DNA of 29,738 nucleotides. It comes from Butyricicoccus_A sp963588905. Lineage in GTDB: Bacteria > Bacillota > Clostridia > Oscillospirales > Butyricicoccaceae. The translations under genes were made by a program, and so were the position numbers. This document shows positions 8,205-14,984 of this stretch, one piece after another (position 1 is the stretch's first letter; every line of letters begins with the position of its first letter). Below the pieces are notes generated by a model. It was not told the origin of the DNA. It was given only the letters and a program-made list of their open reading frames with translations, and ran no database searches. The stretch spans positions 1 through 29,738 of the forward strand of contig CAVAJF010000035.1 of NCBI GenBank assembly GCA_963588905.1, read 5' to 3'.

Positions 8205-8935
8205 CAAAACCCCCAGTTCTACTGGGGGTAAATAAAAAAACTTATAGTACACAAAAAAGAAACCTCCCAGTATAATGGAAATGGTTTGGCAGCCGCATTT
8301 CCAAGAACAAGGAGGTTTACAACGAAGTGAAGAACGAGGTAAGACATACGTCGCATTCGACGTACAGATGTCAGTACCATATAGTGTTCGCTCCGAAATA
8401 TCGGAGAAAAGAAATATATGGGGAACTCAAGAAAGAAATAGGAGCAATCTTGAGAAAATTGTGCGAGCAGAAGAAAGTGGAATTGATTGAGGCAGAAGCG
8501 TGCCCGGATCATATTCACATGCTGGTAAGTCTTCCACCGTACTTAAGTGTAGCACAATTTATGGGATACCTCAAGGGAAAAAGCAGCCTGATGATATTTG
8601 ATCGTCATGCGAATCTGAAGTATAAATATGGAAGGAGAAATTTCTGGGCGAGAGGGTATTATGTAGATACTGTTGGAAAGAACCAGAAGATGATCGAGGA
8701 GTATATCCGCAACCAATTGGAAGAGGATTACATGAAAGACCAAGTAACGATGAAAGAATATATCGATCCGTTCACAGGTAAAAAGAATAAATAAGGCAAA
8801 AACAGACAGCCGCTTTTAAGCGGCCGCCTGTAATGGAAATGCGATGTCAAACTTTCAGTACCCTCTTCCAGAGGGTCTAGCCTGTAATGCCCCTTATAGG
8901 GGCTGGTCAAACCACCGGTTCAACCGGTGGTTTTG
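8205..8935 (+). mobile_element. IS200/IS605-group element (IS200 type, tnpA only)
   Basis: The element contains a single Y1-type transposase gene and hairpin ends rather than inverted repeats. The left-end hairpin is ACCCCCAGT / ACTGGGGGT (8209-8229, loop TCT). The right-end hairpin is AAACCACCGG / CCGGTGGTTT (8909-8933, loop TTCAA). Further small hairpins lie at about 8807-8824, 8862-8876 and 8889-8903. No tnpB is present. Exact ends cannot be fixed because this group makes no target duplication. It sits between the DUF218 leader and the 3' end of DUF4062/TPR paralogue 2. Confidence 0.85.
8327..8794 (+). CDS. tnpA: IS200-type Y1 transposase
   Basis: 155 residues, full length for the family. 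The start is a GTG at 8327, 11 bases after AGGAGG. The HUH motif is HIH in CPDHIHMLVSLPP and the catalytic tyrosine is in the segment ARGYYVDTVGKN. It cuts and rejoins single-stranded DNA at the hairpin ends. The bases AAACCTCC (8260-8267) are complementary to GGAGGTTT at the ribosome site (8311-8318). In the family a leader hairpin hides the ribosome site, but here a TATAAT at 8271-8276 leaves it unclear whether the upstream half is transcribed. Looks intact. Confidence 0.93.
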   Translation: MKNEVRHTSHSTYRCQYHIVFAPKYRRKEIYGELKKEIGAILRKLCEQKKVELIEAEACPDHIHMLVSLPPYLSVAQFMGYLKGKSSLMIFDRHANLKYKYGRRNFWARGYYVDTVGKNQKMIEEYIRNQLEEDYMKDQVTMKEYIDPFTGKKNK

Positions 8936-9019
8936 ATTGCTCCAAAGAATTTCTCGTCTTTGCATCAAACGGACTACTTTTTGAACTTGAAAAATAGACA
9001 GGCAAAGAATCCACGTTTT

Positions 9020-11098
9020 TTACATTTCAGATAAAAACTCCAAAATATTATAATTTGACAAAAAATTCAAAACATCACTATCGGATAATAAATGCAAAAG
9101 AGTACAAACCATTTGCAAATTCTCCGTATACTGTTCCGGTGAAATCTCTGCCAATTGTTCATAGATTTCTTTTGCCTGAAGAAACTCCTGTTCTGCTAAC
9201 TCTATTCGGTGAATATTTAAATACAACATACCCAAGTTGTTGCAAGTTGTTGCCAAACCCGGCTGATACTCGGATGAACGCTCTGCCCCCAGCTGCTCAT
9301 AGATCTCCTTTGATCGGAGATATTCCTGCTCCGCCTCATCCATGTGATCGGTATGGCTATATACATAACCCAAATCATTGTAAGTGCTCGCCAAATCTAG
9401 CTGATAAACCAACGGATTTTCGGCTGCTAACTGTTCTCGTATCTTCTTCGCTTGGAGATATTCCTGCTTTGCCGCTTCCATATGCTTTGTCTTTGCATAT
9501 AAAGCACCTAAATTCTGGCAAGCCCCTGCCAAAGCCGGCTGATACGCCGCTGGATTTTCTGCTGTCAGATGTTCTCGTATCTCCTTTGATCGGAGAAATT
9601 CTCGCTTCGCTTCTTCTGTACGATCCGTATTGACATACAAAATACCCAAGTTGCTGCAAGTATCTGCCAACCCCGGCTGATGCGCTGATGGATGTTCCGT
9701 TGTCAGCTGTTCGTAAATCTCCTTCGCCCGAAAATACTCCTGCTCTGCCTTGTCCATACGATCCGTCTCTGCATATAAACTTCCCAAGTTATTATAGCTC
9801 ATCGCCAAATCTGACAGATAGTCTAATGGATTCTCTGCTCCAAGTTGCTCGTAGATCTCCTTCACTCGGACAAATTCCTGCTCCGCCAGTTCCATGCAGT
9901 TTGTCTTTGCATACGAAATACCTAATAGATTAGCTGCATCTGCAATATTACTGTCATCTCCATGTCGTTTGACATAGTTCAAATATCGCTTTGCCAGCGG
10001 AATAGCATGGTTATAGTCCTTTTGGTCATGTAAATATGACACATATTCCCGCAGAGCATTTCTTGTCAAATGATTGCGTTCTTCTATGCCAACGGCTTCC
10101 TCAAAAATCTCTTGAATTTCCTCGAATCGGCTCGGTTTTTGCACCTGTGTTTTCAGAATTTCGATTTTTTGGAGCATTTCCTGCACATGCTGTTCCAGCT
10201 TTTTATCTGCCTGCTGTGCCAGCGCTTCCGCATGTTCAACATCATCCAAGATTTCGCGCAGATCCAGAATGTTGTTTGCACCCTCGGCATCGCCCTGTTC
10301 CATGAGCTCATAGGCTTTGCGCTGGCGCTCGGTCAGTGTGCCGTCGTTGTTTTTCTCCTCGATTTTGAGAGCAATCGAAAACAGTTCCTGCTCCAACTCG
10401 CGCAAGGCTTTTTTCGCTTCGTTCCACTGTTCGCTTGCCCGCAAAAAGACAGGATCTGTCACCGGATCAGTCGTTGCGGCCTTTGCGTCCAAATATGCCC
10501 GCTCGCACGCCTGATACTGCTCCTTCAAGCTCTGGAAATCGGCATTTTTCGCCCACATCGGAATGTTTTTCAGTGTCAAAACCGGTGTGCCGCCAACCGT
10601 TATCAAGGATTCTTCCACCTCAATCGGCACATCCAGCTTCATGAGTTTCATCTGTAACAACAGCGTCAGCTTAACTGAATCAATATGCGTGTATCTCTTA
10701 AAATAATGTCCAAGCTGCTTGTCTAGCTCATCCATAAATTCCAACACGCTCTGTTCCGGCGCATAGCCCTCTCCCTGCCGGAAGCAGGTCAAGATTGCCG
10801 GTGCGCCGGTCTTTTGAAACTGCTTATACGCCTCACGGAACTCCTCTATGGTGTACTGCCCCGCTTTGTTGTAAAACAGCACCAGAAAAATGTCTGACTG
10901 CCGGATTTCCTCGTTGTATTCCTCCTGCTTGCGCCCTTTGACCATGGCCGCGTTTTCATCCTCGCATTCATACAGCTTGATATATACTTCGCGGTCTCTA
11001 TAAATGTCATTGAGCTTTCGGACATAGTTTCCTATTTCCATTCTGTTTTCGTGCAGCTCATCCAAAGACGAACCAAGGAATATGTGAATCGTTGTCAT
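9020..11098 (-). CDS. DUF4062-like / TPR repeat protein, paralogue 2
   Basis: 692 residues. Residues 1-~130 are the DUF4062-like domain: IHIFLGSSLDEL, a KLNDIY helix, QSDIFLVLFYNKAGQYTIEEF and GAPAILTCFRQGEGY. About 140-380 are helical and coiled-coil, including KALRELEQELFSIALKIEEKNND. About 385-660 carry six 46-residue TPRs with cores such as NLGSLYAETD and DLGYVYSHTD. The repeats are more diverged from one another than in paralogues 3 and 4. The start is 14 bases after the preceding gene's stop and follows GGGGGA. After the TAA, a frameshifted remnant encodes KKRGFFACLFFKFKK, matching the C-terminal tail of paralogue 3, so this copy has lost its tail. The IS200 lies immediately downstream where the paralogues have a terminator. 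Confidence 0.9.
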   Translation of the reverse strand: MTTIHIFLGSSLDELHENRMEIGNYVRKLNDIYRDREVYIKLYECEDENAAMVKGRKQEEYNEEIRQSDIFLVLFYNKAGQYTIEEFREAYKQFQKTGAPAILTCFRQGEGYAPEQSVLEFMDELDKQLGHYFKRYTHIDSVKLTLLLQMKLMKLDVPIEVEESLITVGGTPVLTLKNIPMWAKNADFQSLKEQYQACERAYLDAKAATTDPVTDPVFLRASEQWNEAKKALRELEQELFSIALKIEEKNNDGTLTERQRKAYELMEQGDAEGANNILDLREILDDVEHAEALAQQADKKLEQHVQEMLQKIEILKTQVQKPSRFEEIQEIFEEAVGIEERNHLTRNALREYVSYLHDQKDYNHAIPLAKRYLNYVKRHGDDSNIADAANLLGISYAKTNCMELAEQEFVRVKEIYEQLGAENPLDYLSDLAMSYNNLGSLYAETDRMDKAEQEYFRAKEIYEQLTTEHPSAHQPGLADTCSNLGILYVNTDRTEEAKREFLRSKEIREHLTAENPAAYQPALAGACQNLGALYAKTKHMEAAKQEYLQAKKIREQLAAENPLVYQLDLASTYNDLGYVYSHTDHMDEAEQEYLRSKEIYEQLGAERSSEYQPGLATTCNNLGMLYLNIHRIELAEQEFLQAKEIYEQLAEISPEQYTENLQMVCTLLHLLSDSDVLNFLSNYNILEFLSEM

Positions 11099-11112
11099 AA
11101 CGCATCCCCCAT

Positions 11113-11658
11113 TTATCTTTCTACTATATCATAGGTTTTCTCAAACTCATCCCGTGCGACAAAATTAAAATCGACATCGATAATCTCGCCGTGCTCATCG
11201 TGCTCGGTGGAATAAAACACAATGATGCTGTCCTTCGGCGTGCGCTCCAGTGTCCCCCACAGCTCGGCGGAAAAATAATGCGCTTCATCCTGCTCGTGAA
11301 TGCACAGCTTCTTTCGCGCCTGTAACCAGCAAATCTCCTCACACAACGGCTCTTCGACACACCATGCCCGCAGCGGCTTGGGCATCTGCTCGTAGGTATC
11401 CGGCTCGTCCAGCGGCCTGTGGTTGCTCAAAAAGTATGCGCGGGTGTTTGGGTACGGCTGACCGGAACTGTCAATCTTGAAAAAGTCTCCGGTTTTCGCG
11501 CGCTCGCCGTGCTCGTCGGTCTCCTGTGAAAACAGCTCGTAGGTGCCGTCTGAATGCGCCAGCATCTTGCCCTCTGCCATCATGCGCTGTTCTGCCTCGG
11601 TGCCCGCGCCCAGTTCATAGGCGCGGACGGTCTTTCCGTGTTTCTTCTGTACAATCAT
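11113..11658 (-). CDS. Hypothetical protein, possibly PGDYG-like
   Basis: 181 residues, start supported by AAGGAGA. There is no signal peptide or membrane segment. The sequence holds a GDFFKIDSSGQPYPNTRAYF segment and later a DSIIVFYSTEHDEHGEIIDVDFNFV stretch. The G-D-aromatic and Y-P-spacing resembles small PGDYG-type domains, but this is weak. It directly precedes DUF4062/TPR paralogue 2 by 14 bases and shares its promoter, so the two are probably functionally paired. Confidence 0.75.
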   Translation of the reverse strand: MIVQKKHGKTVRAYELGAGTEAEQRMMAEGKMLAHSDGTYELFSQETDEHGERAKTGDFFKIDSSGQPYPNTRAYFLSNHRPLDEPDTYEQMPKPLRAWCVEEPLCEEICWLQARKKLCIHEQDEAHYFSAELWGTLERTPKDSIIVFYSTEHDEHGEIIDVDFNFVARDEFEKTYDIVER

Positions 11659-11699
11659 CGAAATTCTCCTTATCTCCGATTTTCATACCTGTTGGTTTG

Positions 11700-11729
11700 A
11701 TTATAGCATATGTTCCTGTTTGTCAGCAA
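11700..11729 (-). promoter_or_regulatory. Internal promoter before the 181-residue gene
   Basis: On the minus strand TTGCTG is followed after 18 bases by TATAAT (11700-11705) with an extended -10 (TGC directly upstream). It lies between the OmpA-like lipoprotein gene and the 181-residue gene. No terminator is seen in this 105-bp gap, so the downstream pair can be transcribed both by read-through and independently. Confidence 0.6.
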
Positions 11730-11763
11730 CAAACGCCGTACAGGCATTTCTTCTGTGTTTTCC

Positions 11764-12972
11764 TCAATCATATGTCCATGTGCCAGCCTGAATCTTTTGC
11801 CCCTTGTCAGAATCCATGCGGATAATGGTCACGGCGCGGTTCGCCGCATTCTGCTGCTCCGCGGAGTCCTGTTGATAATTGGGGCCTGCTGCGCCGAAAC
11901 CCACGACATGCAGCTGATCGGCAGACACACTGTTTCGTGTCAGAATGTCCGCGACAACCTGCGCACGCTGTTTGCTCAGCGCACGGCATTTCTCAGCCGT
12001 ATCTGTATTGGTTGTCGTACCGCAGACATAGACATCTACCGTTGGATTGCTCTGAAGCTGTTTGATGATTTCCTGCAGGGCAGTCTCTGCGGAGGCAGCA
12101 TCCATCAGCTCGGCAGAGGCATCCTGAAATCGAATCTTGGATTCCGGAAATACCGTTTCTTCCGGCACGCCCACTGCCTGATTTTCTTTCTTTGTCACCG
12201 GAACCGGTGTGATAGCCGGTATACGCTCGTCCAGCTCGTCTTCTCCGAGAGAAGCATTGTTCAAATGCAGCACGGCGCCTGCCGCCTCCATATATTGATT
12301 GTAGAAATCATCGAGCTTGGTCTCATCTTCTGCAGACAGCTTTTTCTGGTCTCCCAGACCCGCTCCCAAACCGTACCAAATCACGGTACAGCCGGACAAA
12401 TCGGGGATATTGTTGCTGTTTTGAAGTGCCTGTATCGTGCTTTCTGTGTCCAGCTGACTGAGCGGCTTTTTGTTTCCGTCAATGTTCGTCAGATTCAGCG
12501 GTGCTTGGGTGCTCAAGCCGCTGTCCACGATCACCAATTTCTTCTCATTCTGCGAATTGCGCAGCTGCTTTGCTGCCAGCTGAATCGCACTCAGCGTGTC
12601 CAATCCGCCGGTCTGCGCCGTGCACGAGCTAAACGCCTGATGCACGTCAGACAGACGCTCCTTGTATGCTCGCTGCTGTCCGCTCTTGGATCTGGAGGTG
12701 TCCAACGCATCATAGACCATGCTCTCCCCTACAACCGCCGGTGCGCCGTCTACGCGAATGACAGTAAGCGTACCGCCATTTGTGAGAGTGTCGCGCAGCT
12801 GTTCATCCACCAAATCGTTGTCTACCCACGGGAAATTGGCGTGCTTGCCGCCCCACAAAACAACGGTGTCCATCTGTGATTCCGGTTCTTTCTTACCGCA
12901 TCCGGCAAGGGTACCGACTGCCAATACCATCAACAGTGCTGTACACAGCAGTTTCTTTGTCCAATGTCTCAT
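11764..12972 (-). CDS. Lipoprotein with vWA-like region and OmpA-like C-terminal domain
   Basis: 402 residues. The start at 12972 is fixed by AGGAGGAACAGAC and a four-base overlap with the upstream stop. A longer ORF start lies inside the upstream gene. A lipoprotein signal is clear: basic MRHWTKK, a hydrophobic core, and lipobox TLAGC with Cys25. The middle has the alternating strand/helix order of a vWA fold (VVLWGG, LVIVDSGLS, CTVIWYGLGAG) but no intact metal-site DxSxS in the first strand. The last ~120 residues match OmpA/MotB-type peptidoglycan-binding domains: VDVYVCGTTTN, the ALSKQRAQVVADIL helix, LHVVGFGAAGP, and AANRAVTI. It probably anchors to the outer membrane leaflet side of the cytoplasmic membrane and touches peptidoglycan. 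It forms an envelope pair with the membrane protein upstream. Confidence 0.85.
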   Translation of the reverse strand: MRHWTKKLLCTALLMVLAVGTLAGCGKKEPESQMDTVVLWGGKHANFPWVDNDLVDEQLRDTLTNGGTLTVIRVDGAPAVVGESMVYDALDTSRSKSGQQRAYKERLSDVHQAFSSCTAQTGGLDTLSAIQLAAKQLRNSQNEKKLVIVDSGLSTQAPLNLTNIDGNKKPLSQLDTESTIQALQNSNNIPDLSGCTVIWYGLGAGLGDQKKLSAEDETKLDDFYNQYMEAAGAVLHLNNASLGEDELDERIPAITPVPVTKKENQAVGVPEETVFPESKIRFQDASAELMDAASAETALQEIIKQLQSNPTVDVYVCGTTTNTDTAEKCRALSKQRAQVVADILTRNSVSADQLHVVGFGAAGPNYQQDSAEQQNAANRAVTIIRMDSDKGQKIQAGTWTYD

Positions 12973-13772
12973 GTCTGTTCCTCCTTTTGGTTCTTCTGTT
13001 TGTGTTTGCATCTATTGTGAAACGAAAAATCAACGGCTCGCGGGTCTTCCGTACTTGCGGCAATGCGCAGCTTTTGCTGGTCAATCCACGCGCGATTTTC
13101 CGTATCCATCTGTAAGATTTTCGCCTTTGCCTCCGCCTTGCTCAGCGCAAACTGCAACTGCACGGTCGGTTGATTCTTTATCTCCATCAGCCGCTGCTCC
13201 AGCGCATATTCTTGGTTTTCGAGTGCTCGATAATGCTTGACATCTGCCCACAGCCGTTTCTCTTCGCTTCCTCTATAGGTCAGAAAAAGCAGAAACAGCG
13301 TCGAACAAACTGTTACCATCTGTAAAGAGCGCTGCATGTTCCGGTCAAACGCCGAATCAGCGTTTTCTTTCCTTTGCGCGTACTGCTTGTATTCGTCCCA
13401 ATGCTTATCCCGATCCGGTTCTGTCATCCCCGAAACCGTCTGCACCTCTGCGCTGGCGGATCGCGTCTGCCACGTGCACCAAAACAGCACACCCACACAT
13501 GCCGTCAAGGCAAGAAAAATAGCAGTCATACGGCTTTTTTTATACGTCAAAACATTGCCTAAGACAAACATAATGACATCAATCGCCCAAATAATTCCCA
13601 CAATGGTGAATCCAACAATCTTTGCACTGTTTTTCATGCCAATCTCAAACGCCTGATACAACGTGACCGCATCGAGCAGCATGGCAACCGCGGCAAGAAA
13701 GTTCTGCGTATGCGGATGCAGCAAGGGATTGATTTTCAAGTTCCATTTGCGGTGATAAACCTTTGATTTCAT
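12969..13772 (-). CDS. Four-helix membrane protein with cytosolic coiled coil
   Basis: 267 residues; the start follows AGGAGGTAACCC. Predicted membrane spans are about 24-43, 51-75, 82-101 and 149-165. Between spans 3 and 4 is a ~45-residue polar segment, presumably outside. The C-terminal ~100 residues are charged and helical (ALENQEYALEQRLMEIKNQ..., KAEAKAKILQMDTENRAWIDQQ) and likely cytosolic. The stop overlaps the lipoprotein start (ATGA), so the two products are made together. The family was not recognised. Confidence 0.8.
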   Translation of the reverse strand: MKSKVYHRKWNLKINPLLHPHTQNFLAAVAMLLDAVTLYQAFEIGMKNSAKIVGFTIVGIIWAIDVIMFVLGNVLTYKKSRMTAIFLALTACVGVLFWCTWQTRSASAEVQTVSGMTEPDRDKHWDEYKQYAQRKENADSAFDRNMQRSLQMVTVCSTLFLLFLTYRGSEEKRLWADVKHYRALENQEYALEQRLMEIKNQPTVQLQFALSKAEAKAKILQMDTENRAWIDQQKLRIAASTEDPRAVDFSFHNRCKHKQKNQKEEQT

Positions 13773-13775
13773 GGG

Positions 13776-14138
13776 TTACCTCCTATTCAGCTCTTCGAAT
13801 TCCAGCAGCTCGGCGAGTTTTTCTTTCTGCCGGCGAACCTGCTGTAACTGTCTCTGTATCCTGTCTATCTCATCTGGTCTGTTCTTCTCTCTCCGAACAA
13901 GTTGGTGAACGTCCTCCAGTTGTTGGAGCAAAATATCATCCTCTGTGGTGCGGTGCAGCAGTCTCTCAATGGATTCTGTCACACCGCTGTATTCATCTAT
14001 GAGCGGATCTTCTCTGCTCAGCTGTTGAGAAATTTGCGCCTCCCACTGCTGTTTCATGCTTTCCAGCTGGACAGGAGCGCGGTAGCGTTCCTGTTTCTTT
14101 TTCGCAAACCGCGCTTTGAACCAATCTCGCATGTTCAT
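13776..14138 (-). CDS. Small coiled-coil protein
   Basis: 120 residues. The start at 14138 is preferred because it lies four bases after the preceding gene's TGA, with an AGGAAGG ribosome site. A longer in-frame ORF reaches 14234 inside the upstream gene. The sequence is almost entirely helical with heptad-like Gln/Arg/Leu spacing (DDILLQQLEDVHQLVRREK, RIQRQLQQVRRQKEKLAELLEF). No signal or membrane span. It probably bridges partners in the complex made by this operon. Family unknown. Confidence 0.7.
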   Translation of the reverse strand: MNMRDWFKARFAKKKQERYRAPVQLESMKQQWEAQISQQLSREDPLIDEYSGVTESIERLLHRTTEDDILLQQLEDVHQLVRREKNRPDEIDRIQRQLQQVRRQKEKLAELLEFEELNRR

Positions 14139-14142
14139 CGCG

Positions 14143-14718
14143 TCACAACCTTCCTTCCTGCTCAATAATTTCTCTGCATATCCGGTCAAGATATGCATAT
14201 TTTTCCAGATATTCCTCTTGCACAGCCGTATCATTCAAACGATGATAATCAAAATACACCGCTTCTTTATACATAGACATTCCGCGCAGATAGGCGGCAA
14301 TCTGCTGTACCACATATTCTCTTTTCCTGCGAACCTTTTTCTCCGTCCACAGGATTTTGTTCTGTATCTGCGCATATACCTGATAAATCTCTTGATACAA
14401 GCGCTTTTTCTCCGGTTCTTCCCGTTTCATGCGGCGCTGAATGTTTCGATTGTGCCGCAGTGCATAGACATCTTTTTCCAAGATATACGTTGGTTTCTGC
14501 AAGCTCTGCCACTGCGCGACAAGATATGCCTGTCGCTCTCTCAGCTTCGCCGTCTGGCGATTGTTTCTTCCCCACATGTTTTCTTGGTAGGCAAAATTGG
14601 CTGCTACCCGATCAATGGTGTATGGAGACTGGATACAATCTCCATACGCTCGATAGATAGCATACTTTCCATCTCTGCATCCAAGAAATTCCAATCGTTT
14701 TTTCTGAATCCACAGCAT
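14143..14718 (-). CDS. Hypothetical basic helical protein, first gene of operon
   Basis: 191 residues, very rich in Arg, Lys, Gln and Tyr, predicted mostly helical. The start follows GAGGCGAAAGAT. No recognised domain; basic stretches such as RNIQRRMKREEPEKKR could bind nucleic acid or acidic partners. It is the first gene after a palindrome/A7-tract promoter cassette, with a leader of about 100 bases. The next gene begins four bases after its stop. Confidence 0.7.
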   Translation of the reverse strand: MLWIQKKRLEFLGCRDGKYAIYRAYGDCIQSPYTIDRVAANFAYQENMWGRNNRQTAKLRERQAYLVAQWQSLQKPTYILEKDVYALRHNRNIQRRMKREEPEKKRLYQEIYQVYAQIQNKILWTEKKVRRKREYVVQQIAAYLRGMSMYKEAVYFDYHRLNDTAVQEEYLEKYAYLDRICREIIEQEGRL

Positions 14719-14771
14719 ATCTTTCGCCTCATTTCCTTTGTGATGGTTTCATGATACACCTAGATTTTTCC

Positions 14772-14802
14772 AAAATTTTTTCCATTCGATTTTTTTCGCG
14801 TC
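14772..14802 (-). promoter_or_regulatory. Conserved leader element, copy A
   Basis: In the transcribed leader, the minus strand reads GACGCGAAAAAAATCG, then ATGGAAAAAATTTT. A nearly identical 32-base element is at 20458-20489 in the leader of the vWA operon. Conservation in an otherwise different leader suggests an RNA or DNA signal; its role is unknown. Confidence 0.4.
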
Positions 14803-14824
14803 ATTCTTTCGTTTTCGTGACTCT

Positions 14825-14855
14825 AGTATAACCGAGGAATTCCTGCGTTTTTTTC
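14825..14855 (-). promoter_or_regulatory. A7-tract promoter, copy A
   Basis: Minus strand: GAAAAAAACG (14846-14855), 15 bases, TATACT (14825-14830). There is no TTGACA-type -35 box. Copies B and C share the element and the exact spacing, and all have the palindrome upstream. Confidence 0.6.
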
Positions 14856-14872
14856 TCAGACGGAAAAAATAA

Positions 14873-14899
14873 AACTTCCGTTAATTGTTAACGGAAGTT
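14873..14899. promoter_or_regulatory. Palindrome, copy A
   Basis: A perfect 12-bp inverted repeat, AACTTCCGTTAA / TTAACGGAAGTT, with a TTG centre. The centre lies about 55 bases upstream of the -10 box of the minus-strand operon, where an activator dimer could bind. On the minus strand it is followed by TTTTATTTTTT, so it could also be an intrinsic terminator shielding the promoter. The same core forms the array at 29459-29738. Confidence 0.65.
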
Positions 14900-14925
14900 G
14901 AAAAACGGTTATAGAATAAGAACAC

Positions 14926-14963
14926 AAAAAAATCCCTTAACAGGTACAGCCTGCTAAGGGATT
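14926..14963 (-). terminator. Rho-independent terminator after DUF4062/TPR paralogue 3
   Basis: On the minus strand a 14-bp stem (14950-14963 with 14931-14944, one G-U pair) with a five-base loop is followed by seven T. It lies just downstream of the paralogue 3 stop. Nearly the same hairpin follows paralogue 4. Confidence 0.85.
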
Positions 14964-14984
14964 CCTAGTCTTGTATCAAAGATA

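Noticed and set aside
8205..8935. IS605-type element with tnpB
   Set aside because: Only a TnpA gene is present between the hairpin ends and there is no room for TnpB.
11710..12879. Plus-strand open frame of 389 codons
   Set aside because: It lies opposite the OmpA-like lipoprotein, has no recognisable domain and begins inside the promoter of the minus-strand neighbour.
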